Source: Marisediminicola senii (lineage in GTDB: Bacteria; Actinomycetota; Actinomycetes; Actinomycetales; Microbacteriaceae). From it: a DNA stretch of 64,000 nt. The DNA is taken from NCBI RefSeq assembly GCF_011057645.1, contig NZ_JAALGE010000002.1, forward strand, positions 1 to 64,000, read 5' to 3'. Below, piece by piece: positions 8,433 to 16,949 of the stretch (position 1 is its first letter; each line of letters opens with the position of its first letter). The notes below the pieces were generated by a model. It had not been told where the DNA came from and did no database searches. It saw only the letters and a program-made list of their open reading frames with translations. The translations under genes and the position numbers were made by a program.

Positions 8433-9332
8433 CTACGGCGCGGCCTGCGCCAGCTGTTCGCGCTGCGCGTGCACGGCGGCGGAACGCACCGCACCGGCAC
8501 TCGCGATCACCACGAGCACGATGGCGACGATGCCGATCGGGGTGAGTGGCTGCCCGAGGATGACGGTCCCCGCTGCCGCCGCGATGGCGGGCGACAGGCT
8601 CATCAGGATCGCGAACGTCGACGCGGGCAGTCGGCGCAGGGCCAGCAGCTCGAGCGCGTAGGGAATGGCCGACGAGAGCGCAGCGACGGCGACTCCGAGC
8701 AGCAGCACTGAGGGCACCAGCAGAGCGCTGCCCGCGCTGGCGATGCCGAGCGGAAGGGTGACGACCGCGCCGATGCACATCGCGATCGCGAGCCCGTCCA
8801 GCCTGGGGAACCTGGCTCCCGTACGGGCGGACATCAGGATGTACCCCGCCCAGAGGGCACCCGCGCCCGCCGCGAAGAGCACGCCGACGGGATCGAGCTC
8901 GCCGAGGCCGCCGCGACCCAGCACCGCGACCCCGATGAACGCCAGCACCGCCCACAGCCAGCTCGCCGCCCGCCGGCTCACGACGACCGAGAGGATGAGC
9001 GGCCCGAGCACCTCGATGGTCACGGCCGCACCGAGCGACAGGCGGTCGAGCGCCTCGTAGAACATCACGTTCATGCCGGCCAGCACGACGCCGAACACGG
9101 TGACGGTGAGCCAGTCGCCGCGCGTGTAGCCGCGCAGGGAGGGCCGGCAGATGGCCAGCAGGATCAGGGCGGAGAACGCCAGCCGGAGCGCGACCATGCC
9201 GAACGGGCCGACCGCCGGGAACAGCAGAACGGCGAACGATGCCCCGACGTCCTGGCAGAGCAGTCCGACGATCACGAGCGACGCCGCACCGAACGATCTG
9301 CCCGGTGCGGTGACGGGCGAGCGGGGAGGCAT
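8433..9332 (-). CDS. EamA/RhtA-type drug/metabolite transporter
   Basis: 299 aa with ten hydrophobic segments forming two EamA repeats; TIEVLGPLILSVVVSRR in the first repeat and SAIPYALELLALRRLPASTFAILMSLSPAIAAAAG in two runs of the second are typical of the RhtA threonine/homoserine exporter branch. It presumably exports an amino acid or related metabolite across the membrane. ATG at 9332 is chosen because the hydrophobic core begins soon after it and TACGGT lies 6 bases upstream; the upstream extension to 9437 has no membrane segment. The epimerase gene follows 94 bp downstream on the same strand. Confidence 0.88.
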   Translation of the reverse strand: MPPRSPVTAPGRSFGAASLVIVGLLCQDVGASFAVLLFPAVGPFGMVALRLAFSALILLAICRPSLRGYTRGDWLTVTVFGVVLAGMNVMFYEALDRLSLGAAVTIEVLGPLILSVVVSRRAASWLWAVLAFIGVAVLGRGGLGELDPVGVLFAAGAGALWAGYILMSARTGARFPRLDGLAIAMCIGAVVTLPLGIASAGSALLVPSVLLLGVAVAALSSAIPYALELLALRRLPASTFAILMSLSPAIAAAAGTVILGQPLTPIGIVAIVLVVIASAGAVRSAAVHAQREQLAQAAP

Positions 9333-9338
9333 TACTCG

Positions 9339-9344
9339 ACCGTA
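9339..9344 (-). promoter_or_regulatory. -10 hexamer TACGGT of the eamA-type gene (leaderless)
   Basis: On the minus strand TACGGT is followed by 6 bases and the ATG at 9332. No Shine-Dalgarno is present in that interval. Confidence 0.65.
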
Positions 9345-9401
9345 TGGTGCCGCCGCGGCATCCGCGAATCGCACGATCTGTCGCCGAGCTATATCAATTC
9401 G

Positions 9402-9568
9402 TACTGTCGGAATCAAGGGCCCCCGAAAGGTGGACACCGGCGTACCTCGTCCCTAGTGTTGACCTCGGTTCACGGTCGAACCCACCAGAGTTCCCCGCCA
9501 TCCCCCGATCGGGCGAGTGCTCATGCCGGCCACACGACATCCCCCCTGTCGCGTGGCCGGCACAATTT
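9402..9568 (+). ncRNA. Possible orphan small RNA ending in a strong hairpin terminator
   Basis: This lies in the 317-bp gene-free interval 9333-9649. A 16-bp stem with one mismatch (9524-9539 against 9547-9562, 7-base loop) is followed by CAATTTAA, the shape of an intrinsic terminator on the plus strand, yet no gene precedes it. TACTGT at 9402-9407 could be a -10, giving an RNA of roughly 155 nt. No Shine-Dalgarno plus ORF with a recognisable product was found inside. It could instead be a protein-binding site. The rest of the interval holds only the two divergent promoters. Confidence 0.35.
9524..9562 (+). terminator. Hairpin with T-rich tail
   Basis: Left arm TGCCGGCCACACGACA, right arm its complement with one mismatch, loop of mostly C, followed by CAATTTAA. 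It is the clearest stem-loop with a T-rich tail in the window and stands at least 80 bp from any coding end. Confidence 0.6.
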
Positions 9569-9637
9569 AACCCGTCGTTTCGATCCGCGTCCCGCCCGCC
9601 GGCACGGGGCCCGGACACATCCCCTGCCGCGCTCTCC

Positions 9638-9643
9638 TACTAT
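9638..9643 (+). promoter_or_regulatory. -10 hexamer TACTAT of the small membrane protein gene (leaderless)
   Basis: TACTAT is followed by 6 bases and the GTG at 9650; this fixes the start against the much longer upstream reading frame. Confidence 0.68.
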
Positions 9644-9649
9644 CGGAGC

Positions 9650-10060
9650 GTGACCACCATTCCCGACGCCCTCGCACTCGTGCTGGAGGTGTTCACCTGG
9701 TTCGGGCTCGTTCCCGGCATCCTGCTCCTTGGCCTCGGCTACCTGCGCCGCATCCTCGCGACGCGGTTCGAAGAGACCTGGGGCATCATCGTCGAGTCCC
9801 CGGCCGGTACGTCGCACCTCTGGTTTCGCTGGATGGACCTCGAGCGCGAGCTGCAGTCTGCCCCGATTCCGCCCGACGCGGACGAGGAGCTCGCGCTGGG
9901 CGACGAGGTGAAGGTCTACTTCGACCGGCGCAACCCGCACAACGGGCGCCTCGACCACCCGTCTGCCGACGGCCGGGTGCTCAGGGTCTGCGGCTGGGTG
10001 CTCGTCTCGGTCGGGCTCGCCGCCGCCGTGATCCAGCTCGTGATGGTGTTCGCGGAATGA
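9650..10060 (+). CDS. Small two-TM membrane protein, DUF3592-like
   Basis: 136 aa. One membrane segment near residues 8-28 (VFTWFGLVPGILLLGLGYL) and another at 112-134 (VLVSVGLAAAVIQLVMVF) flank a soluble beta-rich stretch containing EVKVYFDRRNPHNGRL, which resembles the V-x-YDPxNP motif of DUF3592 proteins. Function unknown. Its stop overlaps the start of the glycerate kinase gene (ATGA at 10057), indicating one transcript. The N-terminal 102 codons that could be added upstream have no membrane or domain character and would contain the orphan hairpin, so they are excluded. Confidence 0.75.
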   Translation: MTTIPDALALVLEVFTWFGLVPGILLLGLGYLRRILATRFEETWGIIVESPAGTSHLWFRWMDLERELQSAPIPPDADEELALGDEVKVYFDRRNPHNGRLDHPSADGRVLRVCGWVLVSVGLAAAVIQLVMVFAE

Positions 10061-11199
10061 CCGGCGAGCCCACCACCACGGCGCCGCTCTCGGTCGTCAT
10101 CGCCCCCGACTCGTTCAAGAACTCGGCGAGTGCCACCGACGTCGCCGCCGCGATCGCTACCGGCTGGCGCGAGAGGCGCCCCGCCGACACGATCGCCATG
10201 CTCCCGCAGGCCGATGGTGGCGAGGGCACCCTCGACGCCATCCAGGCCGCCACCCCCGGCTCGCGGCGCCACGCCGTTCCGGGCATCACCGGACCGGATG
10301 GCGCCCAGGTCGACGGGCAATGGCTCGAACTGTCAGGGGGCATCGCGGTCGTCGAACTCGCCGACTCCAGCGGACTGCCGCTGATGCGCGAACTCGACGC
10401 GCTCGGGGCCACCACGACCGGGCTCGGCGAGACCATCCGCGCCGCACTCGACGCGGGCGCCCGCTCGCTCGTGGTCTGCCTGGGCGGCTCCGCATCCACC
10501 GACGGCGGCGCTGGAGCCCTCGCCGCACTCGGCCTCAGGCTGGCGCGGGCCGACGGCAGCGCCGTGCTGCCGGGCGGCGCGGCCCTTGCCACCCTCGACC
10601 TCGTCGACACGAGCGACCTGCTGCCCGCCCCGGTCGACGGCGTGACCCTCATCACCGACGTGACCGCTCCCCTGCTCGGGCCCACCGGGGCCGCCGCCGT
10701 ATTCGGGCCGCAGAAGGGGGCGGATGCCTCTGCCGTCGCGACACTCGACGATGCCCTCGCCCGCTTCGCCGACATCCTCGGGGGCGACCCTGGCCAGCCG
10801 GGAGCGGGTGCGGCCGGTGGCACGGCCTTCGGGTTCGCCGCCGTGTGGCCCGCCCGCATCGTCGCGGGCTCGGCGTACCTCGCCGAACTGACCGGCCTGC
10901 CGCAGCGCCTCGCCACCGCCGACGTGCTCATCTGCGGCGAGGGCCGGTTCGACGACACCTCCCTCGGTGGCAAGGTCGTCGGGCACCTGATCACCCTGGC
11001 CGACGACAGCGGCGCCCGGGTCGGCGTGATCGCGGGCCAGGTCGCCGCGCACCCGAACACCCCGTCTGGCGACCCGATCTGGACCGCGTCGCTCGTCGAC
11101 ATCGCTGGTTCCGTTCCGGCCGCGATGGCCGACCCGCTGGCTGCGCTGGTCGAGGCGGGCCGGCGGGCTGCCGAGCACTTCGGTCCGCAGCCGGCCTGA
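10057..11199 (+). CDS. glxK: Glycerate kinase, type I (GarK/GlxK family)
   Basis: 380 aa, the usual length. Signature segments are VIAPDSFKNSASA at the N-terminus, LPQADGGEGTLDA, VVELADSSGL, CLGGSASTDGGAGAL and FGPQKGAD, then ADVLICGEGRFDDTSLGGKV near the end; together they define the glycerate kinase 1 fold. It phosphorylates D-glycerate to 2- or 3-phosphoglycerate with ATP, feeding glyoxylate or sugar-acid catabolism into glycolysis. It overlaps the small membrane protein gene by 4 bp. No glyoxylate carboligase or tartronate semialdehyde reductase is nearby. Confidence 0.92.
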   Translation: MTGEPTTTAPLSVVIAPDSFKNSASATDVAAAIATGWRERRPADTIAMLPQADGGEGTLDAIQAATPGSRRHAVPGITGPDGAQVDGQWLELSGGIAVVELADSSGLPLMRELDALGATTTGLGETIRAALDAGARSLVVCLGGSASTDGGAGALAALGLRLARADGSAVLPGGAALATLDLVDTSDLLPAPVDGVTLITDVTAPLLGPTGAAAVFGPQKGADASAVATLDDALARFADILGGDPGQPGAGAAGGTAFGFAAVWPARIVAGSAYLAELTGLPQRLATADVLICGEGRFDDTSLGGKVVGHLITLADDSGARVGVIAGQVAAHPNTPSGDPIWTASLVDIAGSVPAAMADPLAALVEAGRRAAEHFGPQPA

Positions 11200-11292
11200 C
11201 TCACGAGGCGCCCCCAACGAAACGGTCACGGTCTGCGTCTTAGTCGGTGAGAGTACCAGACTGTAGCCACGCAATCGCACCGAGGGGGTGTC

Positions 11293-11916
11293 ATGACACG
11301 ACCGGCATGGGAGGGCGTCGTCGCCGAGCTCATCGAGCACCGGGGGCGCGCCCTCACCGCGTACGCGACGATGCTGTGCGGCAATGTGGATGACGCGGCA
11401 GACCTCGTGCAGGAGGCGCTGGTCAAGACCTTCGGGCGCCTCAGCAACGGTTACACCGTGACGAGCGCCGAGGCGTACGTGCGCCGTGCCATCCTCAACA
11501 CCCACCTGGACGGCACCCGCCGGGCCATTCGCTGGCGCCGTATCGCGCACCTGCAGGCGGCCCCCACCGAGGCGGCGTCTCCCGCGACGGCGACCGACGC
11601 GCGCCTCGACATGCACCACATGCTCGGCACCCTCGCCCCGCGCGAGCGCGCGTGCATCGTGCTGCGCTACTACGACGACCTCAAGGTCGACGACATCGCG
11701 ACCGAGCTGGGCCTCAGCGCCGGCGCCGTGAAGCGCTACCTCAGCGACGGCCTCGCGAAAATGGCGATCGAGACCCACCGCGACGACCCTTCCGAGGGCG
11801 ACCACGCCCGACCGCCGGCTGCCAGCGAGACCGCCGCCACCCGCGCCGCCCGCGGAACCAACACCGCACCGAACCGGCCAACCACCCACGGAGGTTCCCA
11901 TGCCCACCGAAGCTGA
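11293..11916 (+). CDS. ECF RNA polymerase sigma factor (SigE-like)
   Basis: 207 aa. Region 2 is visible at about 12-75 ([29 protein letters not shown]), region 4 at about 110-160 (LAPRERACIVLRYYDDLKVDDIATELGLSAGAVKRYLSDGL). The layout matches the SigE-type ECF group frequent in actinobacteria. The C-terminal 45 residues are polar and low-complexity. A GAGGGGG Shine-Dalgarno precedes the ATG. The next gene overlaps by 17 bp and encodes a single-pass membrane protein, the usual position of the anti-sigma factor. Confidence 0.88.
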   Translation: MTRPAWEGVVAELIEHRGRALTAYATMLCGNVDDAADLVQEALVKTFGRLSNGYTVTSAEAYVRRAILNTHLDGTRRAIRWRRIAHLQAAPTEAASPATATDARLDMHHMLGTLAPRERACIVLRYYDDLKVDDIATELGLSAGAVKRYLSDGLAKMAIETHRDDPSEGDHARPPAASETAATRAARGTNTAPNRPTTHGGSHAHRS

Positions 11917-12739
11917 ACTCCGCGCGATGCTGCGTGACGCGGCGACACCCCGCGACGACGACGACAGCACCCCTGATGCGACCAGGGTGATCCGCCGCAG
12001 CCGCGCCCGGCGACGCCCGAAGCAGCTGCTCGTCGGCGCCACCGCCGTCGTCGCCGTCGCGGGAATCGGCTTCGCCGGTATCGCCGGCATCTCTGCCCTC
12101 ACCCCAGCCCAGACAGGAGCGAGCTCGATGGTCGAAGAAGCAGCGGGAGACAGCGCTGGGGGAACCGCAGGCGAGAGCGCTCCGATGGACCCCGAGGGTG
12201 CGGCATCCGGAGCCGGCATCGGCCGCGCGCCCGCGAACAAGCTCAACCTCTGCGGCGGCACCCTGGCCGAGGTCGCCCCGAGTGCCACCGGGCTCGTCCT
12301 CACGACGAACTTCGCCGCCACCGCCCCGGCGGGCACGAACACGGTCGAAGGAACGGTCACCATGACCAACACGAGCACCGAGCACATCACCGGCACCACC
12401 GCCGCGACCCCCGCGATCACCGTCTCGCAGAACGGGCGGGTGCTCTGGCACAGCAACGGGATGATGATCATGATGGCCGCCCTGGTCGACCTCGCGCCCG
12501 GAGCGTCGATGGAGTACCCGGCATCGTTCACCCCGGTCGAGTGCTCGGTCGAGGATGACTCCGCCGAGTCGTTCCGCACCGACCTGCCCGCCCTCGAGCC
12601 CGGCTCGTATGACGTCTCCGCCGCGATCGACATCACCCTGGACAGCGCCGCCGCGGGATCCGCCGGGGGCACCGCCGGGAACACCGCCGCCCCCGTCGAC
12701 CTCGTCACCGGGCCCACCGCCCCGGTGACCCTGCAGTAG
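11900..12739 (+). CDS. Single-pass membrane protein, probable partner or target of the upstream ECF sigma factor
   Basis: 279 aa. The cytoplasmic N-terminus (1-40) is basic and ends in a run RRSRARRRPK, a membrane segment spans 42-66, and the rest is an extracytoplasmic domain with an Ala/Gly/Ser-rich linker (75-110) and a beta-rich region holding two cysteines (LCGG and VECSV). ATG at 11900 has GGAGG six bases upstream. No zinc-binding ZAS motif (HxxxCxxC) is seen, so if it is an anti-sigma factor it is not of the ZAS type. Its coupling with the sigma gene is the main evidence for a shared role. Confidence 0.7.
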   Translation: MPTEAELRAMLRDAATPRDDDDSTPDATRVIRRSRARRRPKQLLVGATAVVAVAGIGFAGIAGISALTPAQTGASSMVEEAAGDSAGGTAGESAPMDPEGAASGAGIGRAPANKLNLCGGTLAEVAPSATGLVLTTNFAATAPAGTNTVEGTVTMTNTSTEHITGTTAATPAITVSQNGRVLWHSNGMMIMMAALVDLAPGASMEYPASFTPVECSVEDDSAESFRTDLPALEPGSYDVSAAIDITLDSAAAGSAGGTAGNTAAPVDLVTGPTAPVTLQ

Positions 12740-12895
12740 CCGGGGCGACGGGTAGCACCGGGCAGCACGCACAGCGCCGGGGCAGCACCGCCCGGGAGCA
12801 CCGCCCGGCAGCACGCGCGACATCCGCGCACGGCAGCCCCGGGTCAACACCGCAGGACCGCACGTCAACCCCGGGGACGCATAGCAACGACTGGG

Positions 12896-12901
12896 TAGGA
12901 T
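12896..12901 (+). promoter_or_regulatory. Probable -10 (TAGGAT) of the TPM-pspA operon
   Basis: TAGGAT lies 56 bp before the first ATG of the TPM-domain gene and would give a leader of about 50 bases. The preceding stretch 12740-12895 is G/C-rich with short CAGCACG(C/G) repeats and no other visible feature. Confidence 0.4.
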
Positions 12902-12957
12902 CGCAGAAAGCCGCGCTCCCGATTGATCGCCGATTCGCCCTGGAGAATGTCATCCGC

Positions 12958-15039
12958 ATGCACCGCACCGATCGACATGACTCCGTTCGACGGGGGCCTG
13001 CCCACACCGGCCTCGCCCGGAATGCGACCGGGTGGATGCCGCAGGGGCTCCGCCGGGCCGCGGCAGCGCTGCTCGTCGCTGCGACCGTCGCCCTCGGGGT
13101 GCCGGCCACCGCGTTCGCCGCCGACCCGGTCGACCTCAACGGCGCCGACATCGTCGACGAGGTGGGTGCGCTCGACGGCCGCGAGAGCGAGGTGCAGGGC
13201 GCCCTCGACTCGTTGTACGCCGAGACCGGCACGCAGCTGTTCGTGGTGTTCGTCGACACCTTCGACGGCGTTCCGACCAGCGAGAGCTGGGCCGCCGCCA
13301 CCGCGGAGCAGAACCGCCTCGGCACCGACGACATCCTGCTCGCCGTCGCCATCGACGACCAGAACTACGACGTGCGCTACTCCGAAGACTTTCAGCTCGA
13401 CGAGGGCGAGACCGACGGCGTCGAGGCCGACTTCCTCCCCCTGCTCAGCGACGGTGACTGGGCAGGCGCGGTCATCGCCGCCGCTGACGGCTACGAATAC
13501 GCGATCAATGGCAGCGGCATCCCCTGGACCCTGATCCTGGTCGGCGTGCTCGTGCTCGCCGGTGCCATCACCCTCGTCGTGATCGCCGTGCGCAGGCGCG
13601 GGCGCGCCGACCAGAAGCGCCGCGCGCTCGAGGAGGAGCGCAAGCAGCTCGACCTCCGCGTCGGCGCGGTGCTCGTGCAGCTCGATGACGAGGTCACCCA
13701 GAGCCAGCAGGAGCTCGGGTTCGCCGCAGCGCAGTTCGGCGACGAGGCATCGCGCCCGTTCGCTGCAGCCCTCGCATCGGCGACCGCCAACCTCACCGAG
13801 GCATTCACGATCAAGCAGCGACTGGATGACGCGCAGCCCGAGACCGCAGAGGAGCGCGCGTCGCTCAGCCGCCGGATCATCGAGCTGTGCGAACAGGCCG
13901 ACGCCGAACTCGACGCGCAGGCCGACGCGTTCGACGAGCTGCGCGACCTCGAGCAGAACGTTCCGGCCGCCCTCGCCGAGGTGCGTACCGCCATCGACAC
14001 CGTGACCGACCGGCGCGACGCCGCGGTGTCGACCCTGCGAAACCTGCAGTCGACGTATTCACCCGCCGCGATCGCCACGGTCGATGAGAACCCCGCCGAC
14101 GCGTCGGCGCTGCTCGACGTGGCGGTGGAATCCGCGGCCACGGCCGACGCGGCCATCGCCGCGGGCACCGCCGGGGAGGCCGCCGTCGCCGTGCGCACCG
14201 CCCAGGGCAGCGTCGCGCAGGCCAGCCGGCTGCTCGCCTCCATCGACGAACTCGCGGAGGCGCTGGCCGAGGCGAACCTGCGCATCGACGCGGTGGTCGC
14301 GGATACCCGGCACGACATCGACGCGGCGAGGGCGATGACGGATGCCGCGGCATCCGTACCCCTCCAGCCCGCCATCGCAGCCGCCGAGGCCGCACTCGCC
14401 TCATCGTCGGACACGACGGGCGGCGTGGACCCGGTCGCCCGGCTGACCAGGCTCACCGAGGCGAACGCGCAGCTCGACGCCGTGTACGGGCAGGCGAGGG
14501 ACGCCCAGATCGCGGTCGAGCGTGCCCGCACAAACCTGCGGGGAACCCTCGCCACCGCGCACAGCCAGATCACTGCCGCGCAGGGCTTCGTCGGAACCCG
14601 GCGCGGGGCGATGGGCGATGCGCCGAGGACCCGCCTCGCCGAGGCGAGCCGGCACTACGACCTGGCCGTCGGGCTCGCCGACGCCGACCCCGTGCGCGCC
14701 CTCGCCGAGGCCCAGCAGGCGAACCAGCTCGCGGGCAGTGCGATCAGCCAGGCGAAGGCAGACCTGAACCAGTACCAGCAGTACGGCCAGGGCCAGGGCC
14801 AGCAGCGCGGCGGCATGGACCCGATGCTCGCCGGAGTGCTCGGCTACATGCTCGGTGGCGGCGGCAGCAGAGGTGGCGGCGGCTTCGGGGGCAGCTTCGG
14901 CGGCTTCGGCGGCGGTTCCCGCTCTGGCGGCAGCGGCTTCGGCGGCATGGGCGGCGGCTTCGGCGGAGGCGGTGGCCGCTCGAGCGGCGGTGGCTTCGGC
15001 GGGGGCAGTGGCTCCCGCAGCAGCGGCGGCCGGTTCTGA
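12958..15039 (+). CDS. Secreted/membrane TPM-domain protein with coiled-coil and Gly-rich tail
   Basis: 693 aa. A signal sequence has its core at 31-50 with likely cleavage at TAFA|ADP (after 54). A TPM domain follows (about 58-180; VDEVGALDGRESEVQGALDSLY, LFVVFVDTFDGVPT, DDILLAVAIDDQNYDVRYS). A membrane segment at 189-210 ends in a basic stop-transfer, then a long cytoplasmic helical region (217-620) and a C-terminal FGGG/GGSR-rich tail (625-693). TPM domains occur in phosphatase-like and envelope-maintenance proteins. Met27 (13036) is an alternative start that would give a more usual signal-peptide length. A pspA homologue follows 103 bp downstream, so a role in membrane stress is plausible. 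Confidence 0.85.
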   Translation: MHRTDRHDSVRRGPAHTGLARNATGWMPQGLRRAAAALLVAATVALGVPATAFAADPVDLNGADIVDEVGALDGRESEVQGALDSLYAETGTQLFVVFVDTFDGVPTSESWAAATAEQNRLGTDDILLAVAIDDQNYDVRYSEDFQLDEGETDGVEADFLPLLSDGDWAGAVIAAADGYEYAINGSGIPWTLILVGVLVLAGAITLVVIAVRRRGRADQKRRALEEERKQLDLRVGAVLVQLDDEVTQSQQELGFAAAQFGDEASRPFAAALASATANLTEAFTIKQRLDDAQPETAEERASLSRRIIELCEQADAELDAQADAFDELRDLEQNVPAALAEVRTAIDTVTDRRDAAVSTLRNLQSTYSPAAIATVDENPADASALLDVAVESAATADAAIAAGTAGEAAVAVRTAQGSVAQASRLLASIDELAEALAEANLRIDAVVADTRHDIDAARAMTDAAASVPLQPAIAAAEAALASSSDTTGGVDPVARLTRLTEANAQLDAVYGQARDAQIAVERARTNLRGTLATAHSQITAAQGFVGTRRGAMGDAPRTRLAEASRHYDLAVGLADADPVRALAEAQQANQLAGSAISQAKADLNQYQQYGQGQGQQRGGMDPMLAGVLGYMLGGGGSRGGGGFGGSFGGFGGGSRSGGSGFGGMGGGFGGGGGRSSGGGFGGGSGSRSSGGRF

Positions 15040-15086
15040 CGGCAGGACCACCGCAGGCCACCGCACCAATCGGCACCCACTACGAC

Positions 15087-15128
15087 CACCCGAATCACGA
15101 TCTCGACCACGACTCACCCGAATCACGA
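15087..15128. repeat. 14-bp direct repeat upstream of pspA
   Basis: CACCCGAATCACGA occurs at 15087-15100 and again at 15115-15128, a period of 28 bp, in the gap between the TPM gene and pspA. It may be a duplicated operator or simply a local duplication. Confidence 0.7.
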
Positions 15129-15142
15129 CGAAAGGAAGCACC

Positions 15143-15886
15143 ATGACGAAGCAATCGATCATCGGACGCATCACCCAGCTCGCGAAGGCGAACATCAACG
15201 CACTGCTCGACCAGGCGGAAGACCCCGCCATGATGCTCGACCAGATGGTGCGCGACTACACCAGCAGCATCTCCGAGGCCGAGAGCGCGATCGCCCAGAC
15301 GATCGGCAACCTCCGCCTCATCGAGCAGGACCACGCAGAAGACATGGCGAACGCCGCCGACTGGGGCAACAAAGCCGTCGCCGCCAGCCGCAAGGCCGAC
15401 GAACTGCGTGCCGCCGGCAGCACCGTCGACGCCGACAAGTTCGACAACCTCGCGAAGCTCGCCATCGGGCGCCAGATCTCGGCGGAGAAGGAAGCCCGCT
15501 CGGCCGAGCCGATGATCCAGTCGCAGACGGCCGTGGTCGAGCAGCTCAAGACCGGGCTGAACGCGATGCGCACCAAGCTCACCCAGCTCAGCTCGAAGCG
15601 CGACGAGCTCATCGCCCGCTCGCGCACCGCCGACGCCCAGCGCCAGGTGCAGGACGCCGTCAAGTCCATCGACCTGATGGACCCCACGAGCGAGATCGGT
15701 CGCTTCGAGGAGAAGATCCGGCGCGAAGAGGCCCGCGTGCTCGGACAGCAGGAGCTCGCGGCATCCAGCCTCGACTCGCAGTTCGAAGCCCTCGAAGCGT
15801 CGGACGAGCAGGTCGAACTCGACGCCCGCCTCGCCGCGCTCAAGGCCGGTTCGCCGTCGCCGCGCTCCATCGGCACGGGAGAGTAG
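15143..15886 (+). CDS. pspA: PspA/IM30-family membrane-stress protein
   Basis: 247 aa, almost wholly alpha-helical coiled coil, with the family opening IIGRITQLAKANINALLDQAEDPAMMLDQMVRDY (given here only as landmark runs IIGRITQLAKANIN and EDPAMMLDQMVRDY). PspA proteins form ESCRT-III-like rings that bind and repair stressed cytoplasmic membrane. ATG at 15143 has AAAGGA 6 bases upstream; the open frame extends further 5' but only over the Gly-rich tail of the TPM gene. The next gene starts 5 bp after its stop. The PspF regulator of Proteobacteria is absent. Confidence 0.92.
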   Translation: MTKQSIIGRITQLAKANINALLDQAEDPAMMLDQMVRDYTSSISEAESAIAQTIGNLRLIEQDHAEDMANAADWGNKAVAASRKADELRAAGSTVDADKFDNLAKLAIGRQISAEKEARSAEPMIQSQTAVVEQLKTGLNAMRTKLTQLSSKRDELIARSRTADAQRQVQDAVKSIDLMDPTSEIGRFEEKIRREEARVLGQQELAASSLDSQFEALEASDEQVELDARLAALKAGSPSPRSIGTGE

Positions 15887-15891
15887 ACACC

Positions 15892-16926
15892 ATGCCCGGT
15901 GAGTCCTCGCGCGTTGTCGGCATCGATGTCGCGCGAGGACTCGCCATCGTCGGCATGTTCGTCGCCCACACGATCCCCCGCTTCGGCGAGGGGGAACTAC
16001 TGGTCGACGGGCGCTCGTCCATCCTGTTCGCCACCCTGGCCGGGGTGTCGCTCGGCATCATGACCGGGTCGACCCGCCCGCTGGCCAAGGGGTCGCGCAA
16101 CGACCGCCTGATCGGCATCACGCTGCGCGCGATGGTGCTGTTCGTGCTCGGCGTGACCCTGAGCACCCTCGGCAGCGGCATCGCGATCATCCTCGACTAC
16201 TACGCGATCATTTTCATGCTGGTGCTGCCGCTGCTCTTCATGCCGCGCCGCATCCTCGCCATCGTCGCGGTCGTGCTGCTGTTCGCCGCACCGTTCGCTG
16301 CATCGATCGTGGACGCGCCCGGCCCGCCGCCATCGGCCATCGTCGAGATCCTCGAGGTGTACTTCCTCACCGGGTACTACCCGGCGCTCGTCTGGGTGCC
16401 GTTCCTGCTGGTCGGCATCATCGCCGCCCGCTCCGACCTCCGCAGTGCCCGCACGCAGGGACTGATGATGCTCAGCGGCGGCATCGCGGCCGCGCTCGGC
16501 TACGGCGCAGCGCTCGTGCTGCCCGGCGTCAGCGCGGCCGAGCACTCCGGGTCGACCGCCGAAGTACTCGGGTCGGGCGGCGTGGCCATCGCCGTGATCG
16601 GCGCCGTGCTGTGGATCACCTCCGACCAGCGCGGGTCGCTCGGGTCGGTGTCGCGCGGGGTGCTGTGGCCACTGGGGGCGATCGGGTCGATGGCGCTCAC
16701 CGTCTACACCCTGCAGATCCTCGCGCTCGCCCTCATCAACGGCATCCGCGACAGCGGAGGCGAGACCATCGACAATCCGGGCTGGCCCCTGCTCATCGGC
16801 ATGACCATCGCGTCGCTCGTGTTCGCCAGCCTGTGGAAGCGCTTCCTCGGGCGCGGACCGTTGGAACGCGCCATCCGTCTCATCAGCCAGTCGGGCTCGG
16901 CGAAGCCGGTGCCGGTCGAGCGCTAG
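15892..16926 (+). CDS. Polytopic membrane protein, DUF418/HGSNAT-like acyltransferase family
   Basis: 344 aa with about ten membrane segments. The opening SRVVGIDVARGLAIVGMFVAH is the hallmark of the YeiB/DUF418 and heparan-glucosaminide-acetyltransferase-like group, in which Asp and His residues near the first helix are conserved. Such proteins are thought to move acyl groups across the membrane; the substrate here is unknown. Only 5 bp separate it from pspA, so it belongs to the same transcript as the TPM and pspA genes. Confidence 0.82.
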   Translation: MPGESSRVVGIDVARGLAIVGMFVAHTIPRFGEGELLVDGRSSILFATLAGVSLGIMTGSTRPLAKGSRNDRLIGITLRAMVLFVLGVTLSTLGSGIAIILDYYAIIFMLVLPLLFMPRRILAIVAVVLLFAAPFAASIVDAPGPPPSAIVEILEVYFLTGYYPALVWVPFLLVGIIAARSDLRSARTQGLMMLSGGIAAALGYGAALVLPGVSAAEHSGSTAEVLGSGGVAIAVIGAVLWITSDQRGSLGSVSRGVLWPLGAIGSMALTVYTLQILALALINGIRDSGGETIDNPGWPLLIGMTIASLVFASLWKRFLGRGPLERAIRLISQSGSAKPVPVER

Positions 16927-16949
16927 CGCCGCACGACGCTGGGGCCTCT

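Noticed and set aside
9344-9649. 102-codon N-terminal extension of the small membrane protein
   Set aside because: It would run through the orphan hairpin, has no membrane or domain features, and TACTAT sits exactly before the shorter GTG start.
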